The notes beneath the pieces were generated by a model. That model ran no database searches and was not told the DNA's origin. It saw nothing but the letters and a program-made list of their open reading frames with translations. From contig DASYHP010000064.1 of the NCBI GenBank assembly GCA_035998495.1, positions 124,001 to 188,000 on the forward strand: a stretch of 64,000 bases of DNA, in the 5' to 3' direction. Positions 41,773 to 49,617 of the stretch are shown here, piece by piece. This stretch comes from Mesorhizobium_B sp035998495 (GTDB lineage: Bacteria > Pseudomonadota > Alphaproteobacteria > Rhizobiales > Rhizobiaceae). The translations under genes and the position numbers were made by a program. Positions within the stretch are counted from its first letter, which is position 1. Every line of letters starts with the position of its first letter.

Positions 41773-42567
41773 ATGAGTTTGTCCGCCACCATCGCGCCGC
41801 ACCTTCCGTTTCTCCGGCGCTTTTCGAGGGCGGTCTCGGGTTCGCAGTCCAGCGGCGACGCGCTTGTGGCCGCCATGCTCGAGGCGTTGATCGCAGACAC
41901 CAGCATCTTTCCCCAGGCGTCGAGCGACCGCATCGCGCTTTACAAGCTCTTCGCCAAGCTCTTCACATCCATCACGATCCGCGTTCCTCAGGAAGCCCCG
42001 ACATCCATCTGGGAGCAGCGCGCGGCCGCCAACCTCACCGCGCTCGCGCCACAGCCGAGGCAAGCCTTTCTTCTGGTGGCCGTGGAAGGCTTCGACGACC
42101 GTGAGGCGGCCGAGATCATGGATGTGAGCGAAGGCGAGTTCGCTGCCCTCCTGACGGAGGCGAGCAACGAGATCTCACGCCAGGTGGCGACGGACATCAT
42201 GATCATCGAGGACGAACCGCTGATCGCCATGGACATCGAGGAGATGGTGGAAAGCCTTGGCCACCGCGTGGTGGGCACCGCCCGCACGCACGGAGAAGCC
42301 ACAGCCCTCTTCCACAAAACCCACCCGAAGATGGTGCTGGCCGACATTCAACTGGCGGACGGCTCGTCCGGGATCGAGGCGGTCAACGAGATCCTTTCCT
42401 CCACCTCCGTGCCCGTGATCTTCATCACCGCCTTTCCCGAACGCCTGCTCACCGGCGAGCGTCCGGAACCGGCTTTCCTCGTGACCAAGCCATTCAACCC
42501 CGACATGGTGAAGGCGCTGATCAGTCAGGCGCTATTCTTCGACCGGCAGGCCAAGGCTGCGGCCTGA
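41773..42567 (+). CDS. phyR: Anti-anti-sigma response regulator PhyR
   Basis: A 264-residue protein with an N-terminal sigma-like domain (HLPFLRRFSRAVSGSQSSGD, then RQAFLLVAVEGFDDREAAEI) lacking DNA-binding specificity, and a C-terminal receiver. The receiver has IIEDEPLIAMD, the phosphoacceptor D191 in VLADIQLADGSSG, and K239 in VTKPF. When phosphorylated it binds NepR and frees EcfG. It is divergent from nepR-ecfG, with its own EcfG-type promoter. Confidence 0.96.
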   Translation: MSLSATIAPHLPFLRRFSRAVSGSQSSGDALVAAMLEALIADTSIFPQASSDRIALYKLFAKLFTSITIRVPQEAPTSIWEQRAAANLTALAPQPRQAFLLVAVEGFDDREAAEIMDVSEGEFAALLTEASNEISRQVATDIMIIEDEPLIAMDIEEMVESLGHRVVGTARTHGEATALFHKTHPKMVLADIQLADGSSGIEAVNEILSSTSVPVIFITAFPERLLTGERPEPAFLVTKPFNPDMVKALISQALFFDRQAKAAA

Positions 42568-43108
42568 AGCAGACGCCGGCCTCGGCGGGGGCCCGGTTTC
42601 TCCTCGTCCGAGGAAGTGCAGCGAAACAGGCTGGCCTGCGTCGCTCAAGCCGTAGAGACGCTCCCTGCGCTTCCAGTCTGCAATCTGCGCCTTTCGGCGA
42701 CCGAACTGCTTGGCGGCGGTTGCCGGCAGTTCATCATTCGGCGAATGGCGCCCCGATTTCCATTCCATGCTTGGTGCTGAGGGGCGGTGCCGCGGCAGCG
42801 GCCCCTCGTCTGCCCTGTGGAAGCCGGCGCATCCCCTGGTCCTTCCCGCACCCTTCACACGCGCCGTCACAAGCTGTGCCGACTGTCTCCAAAGACCTGC
42901 CCCATAGCTTGGAGAGATACGCACACAAAGAAAAAGCCGGCCTGGGGAGGCCGGCTTTTAGCGGAGAGCGGAGGGGGGTTCGCTATCCGCCGAAGTGAGG
43001 GCTGCCGCAAGGGGGGGGGGTGAGGGGGGCAGCGGCAGCCGCGTCACTGGCTCTAAGAATGCCCGGTTATCCACAAGGTTCCGCGCCTGGCAAAAAAAAT
43101 CCCTTGGC
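42568..43108. other. Gene-free stretch with hairpins, possible non-coding RNA
   Basis: No well-supported coding region lies between phyR and the next small gene. Inverted repeats include GAACTGC/GCAGTTC (42703-42709 with 42726-42732). A perfect intrinsic terminator lies at 42936-42959, about 370 bp after phyR, which suggests an independent transcript ending there. A tract of ten G residues follows at 43011-43020, and a consensus DnaA-box-like TTATCCACA lies at 43067-43075. I cannot match the region to a known RNA family. Confidence 0.45.
42936..42959. terminator. Bidirectional intrinsic terminator
   Basis: A perfect 8-bp stem GCCGGCCT/AGGCCGGC with a GGGG loop. T-rich sequence follows on the plus side and A-rich sequence precedes it, so it can act in both directions. 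Confidence 0.88.
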
Positions 43109-43133
43109 GGAACCGCATGAGGTTTGTTCCGTT
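43109..43133 (+). promoter_or_regulatory. EcfG-type promoter upstream of 57-residue membrane protein
   Basis: GGAAC (43109-43113), 16-nt spacer, CGTT (43130-43133), exact consensus, 33 bp before the start codon. Confidence 0.85.
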
Positions 43134-43165
43134 GAGGAAGGTGTCTTCGGCTGTGGGAGGAAGCG

Positions 43166-43339
43166 ATGGTCGCGGAGGTGGAAAGGTTGGAAACGGCCGC
43201 CCGCTTGGCCATGGCGCATTTCCCCGATAACGATCCGCAAGCCGCGAAGCCTTTCCAGTTGCTGGGCTACTATCTGCGCCTGACCTCCGTCGCGGCGGTT
43301 GTGGTGCTGTCGGGGCTGATCGGCTTCTCCGCCTTCTGA
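43166..43339 (+). CDS. Small stress-regulated membrane protein (57 residues)
   Basis: A short gene with an excellent GGGAGGAA ribosome binding site before the ATG and an exact EcfG promoter just upstream. The soluble N-terminal half is VAEVERLETAARLAMAHFPD followed by NDPQAAKPFQLL. One C-terminal hydrophobic helix follows (TSVAAVVVLSGLIGFSAF). No family is recognised. The position and promoter make it a likely general-stress-response target. Confidence 0.8.
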   Translation: MVAEVERLETAARLAMAHFPDNDPQAAKPFQLLGYYLRLTSVAAVVVLSGLIGFSAF

Positions 43340-43463
43340 ACACACGGCTGCCGGCGTTTCAAACTCACCTCCTGCGCGGCGTTCCCGCGTGGGCGCCGAC
43401 GCGTTGAGTTTGGCAGCGTCTTCCGAGAACCGGCTGCCCGATCCGTGGGTCGCAGGCTTGATG

Positions 43464-43489
43464 GGAACCTCAGGACTCCTCGGCTCGTT
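43464..43489 (+). promoter_or_regulatory. EcfG-type promoter (N17 spacing)
   Basis: GGAAC (43464-43468), 17-nt spacer, CGTT (43486-43489). An exact match to the longer-spacer form, 29 bp before the start codon of the following gene. Confidence 0.78.
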
Positions 43490-43517
43490 TTCCGGCAAGA
43501 AAAGGAAAGCCCTTGCC

Positions 43518-43835
43518 ATGGAACACATCGCCGCCGTTCTTTTGATCGTTGGTTGCTCGTCCGGTTTTTCGGATTGTCGGGAGTTGCCGGCGCCTACAGC
43601 GCTGTTCGAAACGTTTGAAGAATGCGAGGATGTGCTTCCCGCCTCCTTGACCGAACACCATCAGCAGGGCCTGCACGTGACCGGCGCCTGCGTCTATGTC
43701 GATCCCGCCGCCGAGGAAGAGGATGCCGAACTCGTCTGGAGCGTATCGCCGGATGGCGCGCTTGAGGCCGAGGTGGTCACGGGCGCAATGGTGGCGCGGG
43801 ATGGTACGGCGGAGGATGAAGCCAGCGCATTCTAG
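43518..43835 (+). CDS. Hypothetical protein with hydrophobic N-terminus and paired cysteines
   Basis: The ATG at 43518, with AAGGAAAG upstream, gives 105 residues. The first 12 are hydrophobic (EHIAAVLLIVGC). The rest is acidic with further cysteines in SDCRELPAP, FEECEDVLP and TGACVYVDP, then an EEEDAELVWSVSPDG block. Proteins with this pattern are common and uncharacterised in Rhizobiales as far as I recall. The very short hydrophobic start could be a weak signal peptide. An EcfG promoter lies directly upstream. Confidence 0.75.
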   Translation: MEHIAAVLLIVGCSSGFSDCRELPAPTALFETFEECEDVLPASLTEHHQQGLHVTGACVYVDPAAEEEDAELVWSVSPDGALEAEVVTGAMVARDGTAEDEASAF

Positions 43836-43974
43836 GCGCTGGGAGGCCAATCTGAACGCGGCGGTGGGGTGGCTGCTTGGCCGGCCCATCGTCTTGTGCG
43901 AAGAAATTCGTGGACGAACCGCTTGCTCGTCCTAGATGCCTGAAAGCATCCTTTACCTAGGAGGGAGTCGAACA

Positions 43975-44229
43975 ATGCGTAAACTAGTTCTTGCTCTGGC
44001 GGCCTCGGGCGCGCTGGCAGGTTGCACCACGGCTGAACAGACCGCGGTCGGCGGCGCCGCAACGGGTGCGGTCATCGGCGGCATCGTGGATGGAGGCGAA
44101 GGCGCGCTGGTGGGCGCGGCGGCTGGCGCTGTCGCTGGCTACCTGATCGGCCGAGCCGCAACGCCGGGCTATTGCGTCTACGAGGATCGCCGCTACCGGC
44201 CGGCGCGCCGCTACGAGGCGCGCTGCTAA
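43975..44229 (+). CDS. Glycine-zipper lipoprotein
   Basis: The ATG at 43975, with GGAGGGAG upstream, gives 84 residues. The signal peptide ends in a lipobox ASGALAGC, so the mature protein should be lipidated at Cys17. The mature part is a glycine-zipper segment (GGAATGAVIGGIVDGGEGAL, then VGAAAGAVAGYLIG), a pattern that associates with membranes, followed by a basic Tyr/Arg-rich tail YEDRRYRPARRYEARC. It is probably an outer-membrane or periplasmic stress lipoprotein of the YMGG/Rick_17kDa-like sort. A strong terminator follows. Confidence 0.82.
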   Translation: MRKLVLALAASGALAGCTTAEQTAVGGAATGAVIGGIVDGGEGALVGAAAGAVAGYLIGRAATPGYCVYEDRRYRPARRYEARC

Positions 44230-44264
44230 GCGGCCCCCGCTCACCAGGGCACACCTACGCAAAG

Positions 44265-44298
44265 AGGCGCTCGCACAAGGGACAGCGGGCGCCTTTTT
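44265..44298 (+). terminator. Terminator after glycine-zipper lipoprotein gene
   Basis: Stem AGGCGCTCGC/GCGGGCGCCT (one G-T pair) with a 10-nt loop and a run of five T. Confidence 0.88.
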
Positions 44299-44406
44299 CT
44301 TTGGCGATTCGGCGGAGCATTTTCCGGTGAGGCGGACACCGGCTCACCAAAGAAACGTGACCAGGGAGAAGCGCGAGCACGGTCCTGAAACGTTGCAGAT
44401 CATGAC

Positions 44407-44438
44407 CGCTCCAAACTGAGGCGATCATGTTTGGAGCG
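44407..44438. repeat. Inverted repeat downstream of xylG
   Basis: CGCTCCAAAC and its perfect complement GTTTGGAGCG are separated by 12 nt, about 30 bp beyond the xylG stop. There is no T-run on the minus side, so it may stabilise mRNA ends or bind a regulator rather than terminate strongly. Confidence 0.6.
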
Positions 44439-44469
44439 TGTTCCGCGCGAGTGGAAACGGCCCTATGCG

Positions 44470-45261
44470 TCAGGCCGCCATCTGCATGGCGCCCGGCCCA
44501 GGGATCGCGCCGGGCGGGCACTTGCCCAGGATGATCATGCCCAGCACCTCGTCCTCCGTCACGTCCTGTGTGCGGGCCGTGCCCACCACGCGGCCGTTCT
44601 TCATGACGCAAACCCGGTCGGCCAAATCGAACACGTCATGGATGTCGTGGCTGATGAGGAAGATGCCGATCCCCTCGGATTTGAGCTGCTTGACGAGCTC
44701 GCCGACTTGAGCCGTTTCCTGCGGCCCTAGCGCCGCCGTGGGCTCGTCCATGATCAGGATGCGGGCGTTGAACAGGATCGCGCGCGCGATCGCCACCGAT
44801 TGCCGCTGACCGCCGGAAAGCTGCTTGACCGGATCCTTGAAGCGCTGGAAGCGCGGATTGAGCCGCCCCATCACTTTGCGCGCTTCCGCCTCCATCGCCC
44901 CGTCGTCCAGCGTGCCCCAGGGCGTCATCAGCTCGCGGCCCAGGAAGAGATTGGCGGCGGCGTCCACATTGTCGGCCAGCGCCAGCGTCTGGTAGATCGT
45001 CTCGATCCCATAGCGCTTGGCGTCGCGCGGATTGGCGATCTGGGCCTCCTCGCCCCTCACATAGATGGTTCCGGCGTCGCGCTTGTAAGCGCCGGAAAGA
45101 ATCTTGATCAGCGTCGATTTTCCGGCGCCGTTGTGGCCGAGCAGCGCCATCACCTCGCCGGGAAAGAGATCGACGGATGCATCGTCCACCGCGCGGATGC
45201 CTCCAAAGGCGATAGAGATGTTGCGCATGTCCACGAGCGGGGTGGCGGCCGCGATTTCCAT
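44470..45261 (-). CDS. xylG: Xylose-type ABC transporter ATP-binding protein
   Basis: The ATG at 45261 has GGGAGGAG upstream and gives 263 residues. Walker A is GHNGAGKSTL, signature LSGGQRQ, Walker B ILIMDEPTAAL, and switch FLISHDIHDV. It is a single ABC domain, whereas enteric XylG carries two, as is usual for rhizobial systems of this class. It is the last gene after xylF and xylH and powers pentose import. The substrate call rests on the XylF-like binding protein. Confidence 0.9.
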   Translation of the reverse strand: MEIAAATPLVDMRNISIAFGGIRAVDDASVDLFPGEVMALLGHNGAGKSTLIKILSGAYKRDAGTIYVRGEEAQIANPRDAKRYGIETIYQTLALADNVDAAANLFLGRELMTPWGTLDDGAMEAEARKVMGRLNPRFQRFKDPVKQLSGGQRQSVAIARAILFNARILIMDEPTAALGPQETAQVGELVKQLKSEGIGIFLISHDIHDVFDLADRVCVMKNGRVVGTARTQDVTEDEVLGMIILGKCPPGAIPGPGAMQMAA

Positions 45262-45286
45262 GAGTTCTCCTCCCTGCCTTTCGCGT

Positions 45287-46630
45287 TCAGCCGACGCGCC
45301 GGCGATAGATCGTGTCGAGCCAGACCGCGAAGACCAGCACCACGCCGACGATGATGTTCTGCAAGGGCGTGTCGAGCCCAAGCAGCACCATGCCCGATTG
45401 CAGGCTCTGCATCACCAGGGCGCCGAGCATGGCGCCCGCGATCGTGCCCGCCCCGCCGGCCAAGGACGTGCCGCCGATCACGGCGGCGGCGATCGTGTAG
45501 AGCTCGTCGAGCGTGCCGAGAGCGTTGGTGGCGGATGTCAGCCGCGCGGCGGAGATGGCGGCGCCGATCGCCGCCAGAAGACCCATCAGCGAGAAGACGA
45601 GCATCGTCACACGCTTGGTGTTGATGCCCGCCAAGTCCGCGGCTTCCGGGTTGCCGCCGATGGCGAAGACATAGCGGCCGAATCGCGTTCGGTTGGTCAG
45701 AAACGTCATCGCGATGCCCACGGCCACCGCGATCAGCACGGGCACGGCATAACCGAAGCTGATCAGGAGCCCGCTTTCTGGCACGGGGATGCCGTTGGCC
45801 TCCGCATAGCGCCGGGCAAGCGCCGGGGGCAGCGTGTACTGGTTGATGACGTAGGTGGCGCCCAGAATGGCGACGCAGGCCGCGCCCGCGACGAACACCT
45901 CCGCCCAGACCGGCTTGAGCGGGAAATGGAAGCGCCGGCGCTGCCGCCGCGCGTTCAGCGTGAAAAGCAGCACCGCGGCACAGGCGATGATGGCCAAGAC
46001 CCAGCTCGCCGTTGCGCCGATCGCACCCTCGGCGCCACCGCCGATCAGGCGGAAGGTCCGGTCGGGCAGCGCGATCGTCTGGCCGGTTGCGACCCACCAG
46101 GCCATGCCGCGCCACACCAGGAGCCCGCCCAGCGTCACGATGAAGGAAGGCACGCCCATATAAGCGATGACGAAGCCCTGTGCCGCGCCGATGGCGGCAC
46201 CCAATGCGAGGCCGGCGAGGAGCGTAAGGATCCAGACCGCCGGGCTCGCGCCGAAAGCAGGCACGAGATACCAGGCCTGGATCACCGCCATGACCATGCC
46301 GGTCACGCCCAGGATCGAGCCGACCGACAGGTCGATGTTGCGGGTCACGATCACGAGCACCATGCCGGTCGCCATCACCGCGATGGAGGCGAACTGCACC
46401 GACAGGTTCCAAAGGTTGCGCGAGGTCAGGAAGGTGCCTCCCGATAGCGCATGGATGCCGAGCCAGATGATCAGCAACGCGGCCACCATGCCGAGCATGC
46501 GCGCGTCGATCTCGGTCGCGCGCAGGAAGCGTGCCAACGGCCCAAGCTGATTGGCGCGCGCGAGATCGGGCTGCTGGCTTGGGCTTCCGATCTGGGGAAC
46601 GGCGGCATTGTTGCTGGTGACATCGGCCAT
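45287..46630 (-). CDS. xylH: Xylose-type ABC transporter permease
   Basis: A 447-residue permease of the XylH type, longer than RbsC-like permeases because of an insertion (RRQRRRFHFPLKPVWAEVF and following) in the middle. Conserved family segments are VTRNIDLSVGSILGVTGMV, GVPSFIVTLGGLLVWRG and AAAVIGGTSLAGGAGT. A cytoplasmic N-terminal extension of about 45 residues precedes the first membrane helix. It forms the channel with two copies of the ATPase encoded 25 bp downstream. Confidence 0.92.
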   Translation of the reverse strand: MADVTSNNAAVPQIGSPSQQPDLARANQLGPLARFLRATEIDARMLGMVAALLIIWLGIHALSGGTFLTSRNLWNLSVQFASIAVMATGMVLVIVTRNIDLSVGSILGVTGMVMAVIQAWYLVPAFGASPAVWILTLLAGLALGAAIGAAQGFVIAYMGVPSFIVTLGGLLVWRGMAWWVATGQTIALPDRTFRLIGGGAEGAIGATASWVLAIIACAAVLLFTLNARRQRRRFHFPLKPVWAEVFVAGAACVAILGATYVINQYTLPPALARRYAEANGIPVPESGLLISFGYAVPVLIAVAVGIAMTFLTNRTRFGRYVFAIGGNPEAADLAGINTKRVTMLVFSLMGLLAAIGAAISAARLTSATNALGTLDELYTIAAAVIGGTSLAGGAGTIAGAMLGALVMQSLQSGMVLLGLDTPLQNIIVGVVLVFAVWLDTIYRRRVG

Positions 46631-46688
46631 GGCTGCCTCCCGTTCGGCGCGCCCGGCCCATGCACAAGCACCCCGAAAAGTCGAAAAG

Positions 46689-46714
46689 GCCGCGGCGCGT
46701 GTGGGCGCCGCGGC
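46689..46714 (-). terminator. Intercistronic hairpin between xylF and xylH
   Basis: A perfect 10-bp stem GCCGCGGCGC/GCGCCGCGGC followed on the minus strand by CTTTTC. It probably lowers read-through so that the binding protein is made in excess over the permease. Confidence 0.75.
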
Positions 46715-46777
46715 GTGTCCGTCAAGGCGGCGCAGCTCGAAAACCGTCCGCCCCTGCCCTCTTTATCAGGCTCGCGC

Positions 46778-47818
46778 TCAGTTGCAGACCGCAGCCGAAC
46801 CGGCTTGAACGCCCGCGCACACCTCTTCCTTGCTGATCCAGCCAGCATCGATCACCACGTTGAGATTATCCTTGGTGATCGGGATCGGGGTCAGGAACAC
46901 CGCGTTCACTTCGTTGCCGCCGGGCGTCGTGAACTTCGTGGTGTTCGGGACCTGATCCATGGCCGTGCCGTCGGCAAGCTGGGAGGCGATCTCAGCCGCG
47001 TTCTTGCCGAGTTCGCGCGCGTCCTTCCAAATCGACACGGTCTGGGTGCCCTGCGCCACGCGGTTCAACGCCGCCTTGTCGCCGTCCTGGCCCGATACCG
47101 GCACCGAACCGGCTAGGCCCTGCGCTTCGAGGGCAGCGATCGCGCCGCCCGCTGTGCCGTCGTTGGAGGCGACCACCGCGTCCACCTCATTGTTGTTCTG
47201 GGTGAGGATCTGCTCCATGTTGCGCTGGGCGTTGGCGGGCAGCCAGCCATCGGTATAGGCCTCGCCGACGTTCTTGACCTTGCCGGAATCGATCGCTTCC
47301 TTCAGCACTTCCATCTGGCCCGAGAACAGAAAGTCGGCGTTCGGGTCGGCCGCCGAGCCCTTGATGAAGGCATAGTTGCCTTCGGGCTTAGCCTTGAACA
47401 CCTCGCGGGCCTGCATGCGGCCCACCTCCTTGTTGTCGAAGGTGAGATAGAAGGCGTCCGCGTTCTCGATCAGGCGATCATAGGCGATCACCGGAATGCC
47501 TTCGGCCAGCGCCTTCTCCACCGCCGGGCCGACGGCCGAGGCGTCCTGGGCAAGGATGATCAGCGCATTCGCGCCCTGGGAGATGAGGCTTTCCACATCG
47601 GTGAGCTGCTTGGCGGCGGACGACTGCGCGTCGGCCGAGATATAGGTGTCGCCGGCAGCCTCGATGGCGGCCTTCATGGCGGCCTCATCGGTCTTCCAGC
47701 GCTCCTCCTGGAAGTTCGACCAGGACACGCCGATGGTCTTGCCCTCGGCCTGGGCCGCGGCTCCAAAAGCCAACACGAGCGATGCGCTCGCGAGGAGCGC
47801 CGCTGCGAAATTCTTCAT
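46778..47818 (-). CDS. xylF: D-xylose-type periplasmic binding protein
   Basis: A 346-residue exported protein with GGGAGG upstream of the ATG. The signal peptide is LLASASLVLAFGAAAQA. Mature segments match E. coli XylF closely by eye: ERWKTDEAAMKAAIEAAG, IPVIAYDRLIENADAFYLTF, DNKEVGRMQA, DGWLPANAQRNMEQIL, VDAVVASNDGTAGGAI and VSGQDGDKAALNRVAQGTQT. It binds the sugar in the periplasm and presents it to XylH. No xylose isomerase or kinase gene lies nearby, so the ligand could be another pentose. Confidence 0.92.
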   Translation of the reverse strand: MKNFAAALLASASLVLAFGAAAQAEGKTIGVSWSNFQEERWKTDEAAMKAAIEAAGDTYISADAQSSAAKQLTDVESLISQGANALIILAQDASAVGPAVEKALAEGIPVIAYDRLIENADAFYLTFDNKEVGRMQAREVFKAKPEGNYAFIKGSAADPNADFLFSGQMEVLKEAIDSGKVKNVGEAYTDGWLPANAQRNMEQILTQNNNEVDAVVASNDGTAGGAIAALEAQGLAGSVPVSGQDGDKAALNRVAQGTQTVSIWKDARELGKNAAEIASQLADGTAMDQVPNTTKFTTPGGNEVNAVFLTPIPITKDNLNVVIDAGWISKEEVCAGVQAGSAAVCN

Positions 47819-48132
47819 CCCTTTTCCTCCCTGTTCCCCTGACGGGCCGTTGCTGAAAATTTAAATCGATTCGAATCCCGTGTTCCGGGACTCGCCGGCA
47901 GGTTTGATCGACTGGCTGTGCTCTGTCAACGTGGCCTAGGGAGGGCCCCGACAGGCCGGAGCGTCGAGCAGGCAAGTGTGCTGCAGGGTCCCGCGTCCGG
48001 GTGAGCCGAGCCGGTCCGGACGAAATACCCGGCACGCTTGTATCCCCGGTGGAAGCGCCTGCGCCCTAGCTGTGCCTGTATCCGCCTTTCGCATGGAAGA
48101 AGGGAGCGGCCTTCCCGTGGGCGCAAACGGCG
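47819..48132. other. xylF upstream region with LacI-type operator candidate
   Basis: The stretch between phoB and xylF carries no gene. An AT-rich palindromic core AATCGATT at 47864-47871, within AAATTTAAATCGATTCGAAT, has the central CG of LacI-family operators and lies about 45-60 bp upstream of the xylF start. A sugar-responsive LacI/ROK repressor binding here is plausible, but none is encoded in the window. The remainder up to phoB shows no clear signal. Confidence 0.5.
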
Positions 48133-48819
48133 CTAGTCCTCACGGATTGCATAGCCCGCGCCGCGCACGGTGCGGATGCGGTCGGGAAGGTCGCCCAGAT
48201 TGATGGCCTTGCGCAGCCGGCCGACATGCACGTCCACCGTGCGCTCGTCGATGTCGAGCGTCTCGTCCCATACCTTGTCGAGGAGTTGCCCGCGCGAAAA
48301 GACGCGGCCGGGATGCCGCATCATGAATTCCAGCAACCGGAACTCGGTCGGCCCAAGCTTCAGCTCGGCGTTTGCGCGCCAAGCACGGTGGGTTTCACGA
48401 TCAAGCGTGATGTCACCTGCGGTCAACACATTGCCGAGCACCTGGGGCTTGGCGCGGCGCAGGAGCGCGCGCACGCGCGCCACGAACTCGGGCGTGGAGA
48501 ATGGCTTGGTCAGGTAGTCGTCGGCGCCGGTGGAAAGCCCCCTCACCCGGTCCGTCTCTTCGCCGCGCGCCGTCAGCATGATGATGGGCAGGGCCCGGGT
48601 CTCGGGGCGGAGCCGAAGCCGGCGGCACAATTCGATGCCGGACAGTCCCGGCAGCATCCAGTCGAGCACGAGCAGGTCCGGCACATCCTCCTTGAGGCGC
48701 AGGTCCGCCTCGTCCCCACGCTCCACGACCTCCACCGAAAAGCCTTCGGCTTCGAGATTGTAGCGCAGCAGAATGCCGAGCGACTCTTCGTCCTCGACCA
48801 CCAAGATGCTGGCGTTCAT
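48133..48819 (-). CDS. phoB: Phosphate regulon response regulator PhoB
   Basis: A 228-residue OmpR-class regulator. Receiver: LVVEDEESLGILLRYNLEAE, phosphoacceptor Asp in LLVLDWMLPGLSG, Lys in LTKPFS. The winged-helix output has LGPTEFRLLEFMMRHPGRVF, then DIDERTVDVHVGRLRKAI and TVRGAGYAI. It is encoded last in pstSCAB-phoU-phoB, with 22 bp to phoU. It binds PHO boxes such as the one upstream of pstS when phosphorylated by PhoR. No phoR gene lies in this window. Confidence 0.95.
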   Translation of the reverse strand: MNASILVVEDEESLGILLRYNLEAEGFSVEVVERGDEADLRLKEDVPDLLVLDWMLPGLSGIELCRRLRLRPETRALPIIMLTARGEETDRVRGLSTGADDYLTKPFSTPEFVARVRALLRRAKPQVLGNVLTAGDITLDRETHRAWRANAELKLGPTEFRLLEFMMRHPGRVFSRGQLLDKVWDETLDIDERTVDVHVGRLRKAINLGDLPDRIRTVRGAGYAIRED

Positions 48820-48841
48820 GGAAGTGGCCCTGAAGGCTGTT

Positions 48842-49552
48842 CTAGATGGCCGGCAGCGGCGCCGGCGAGGTTTCGTCCCGCTTGGGACGCTTGGCCGGAA
48901 GTTGCAGCCCGGTCAGCACGTAATAGGCGTTCTCGGCGATGTTGGTGACGTGATCGCCGATCCGCTCCAGGTTCTTGGCGCAGAACAACAGATGCGTGCA
49001 GGTCGTGATGTTGCGCGGATCCTCCATCATATAGGTGAGGAGCTCGCGGAAGATCGCCGTGTAGCGGATGTCGATCTTCTCGTCCTGCATTCGCAGGGCT
49101 TCAAGCGCGTCGGCGTCGCGACCCACATAGCGGTCGACCACCGCCTGAACTTGGTCGAGGACGAGTCCCGACATCGCTTCGATGCTGGCCGACAGCGTGC
49201 CGGCGGCCGGCGCCCGACCTACCGCGCTCACGCGCTTGGCGATGTTCTTGGCGAGATCACCGATCCGCTCGAGGTCGTTGGCCATGCGTAACGCGCCGAT
49301 CACCGCGCGCAGATCCTGCGCCATGGGCTGGCGCTTGGCGATCAGCGTGACCACCCGCGCGTCGAGCTCACGCTGATAGGCGTCCATGGCCGCGTCTTCC
49401 GCGATCACGTTGGAGGCGCGGCGCTCCTCGGCGTTGAGCAGCGCGCTCGTCGCCTCGCGCACCATGCGCGCGCCGAGCTCGCCCATGTCGAGGATCAGCC
49501 GGTCGATCTGTTCCAGCTCGGCGTCGAACGACGCCACCGTATGCTCACCCAT
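48842..49552 (-). CDS. phoU: Phosphate transport regulator PhoU
   Basis: A 236-residue helical protein made of two PhoU repeats. Both repeats carry the family signature: MRMANDLERIGDLAKNIAKR-like (segment ALRMANDLERIGDLAKN) and LLFCAKNLERIGDHVTNIAE. These bind metal clusters and mediate contact between PstB and PhoR. An extended C-terminal tail (LQLPAKRPKRDETSPAPLP) goes slightly beyond the core. It couples transporter state to PhoB signalling. Confidence 0.95.
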   Translation of the reverse strand: MGEHTVASFDAELEQIDRLILDMGELGARMVREATSALLNAEERRASNVIAEDAAMDAYQRELDARVVTLIAKRQPMAQDLRAVIGALRMANDLERIGDLAKNIAKRVSAVGRAPAAGTLSASIEAMSGLVLDQVQAVVDRYVGRDADALEALRMQDEKIDIRYTAIFRELLTYMMEDPRNITTCTHLLFCAKNLERIGDHVTNIAENAYYVLTGLQLPAKRPKRDETSPAPLPAI

Positions 49553-49617
49553 TCTTCTTCTGTCCTTTCGGCAGCGGATCTTCTCGTCCGCCCGCCAGCC
49601 CCGCGAAGCCGCCGCGA

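Noticed and set aside
42532..42924. A 130-codon minus-strand frame downstream of phyR
   Set aside because: Codon third positions are only weakly biased, there is no good ribosome binding site and no recognisable motif, and it overlaps the phyR end and hairpin sequences.
43067..43075. Perfect DnaA-box-like TTATCCACA
   Set aside because: It is a single isolated copy with no dnaA/parAB/gidA genes, no AT-rich unwinding element and no further boxes, so there is no evidence for an origin.
47866..47880. TCGAATCCC sequence resembling a tRNA T-arm
   Set aside because: No acceptor or anticodon stems can be drawn around it; it lies in the xylF upstream region and is better read as part of an operator-like AT-rich site.
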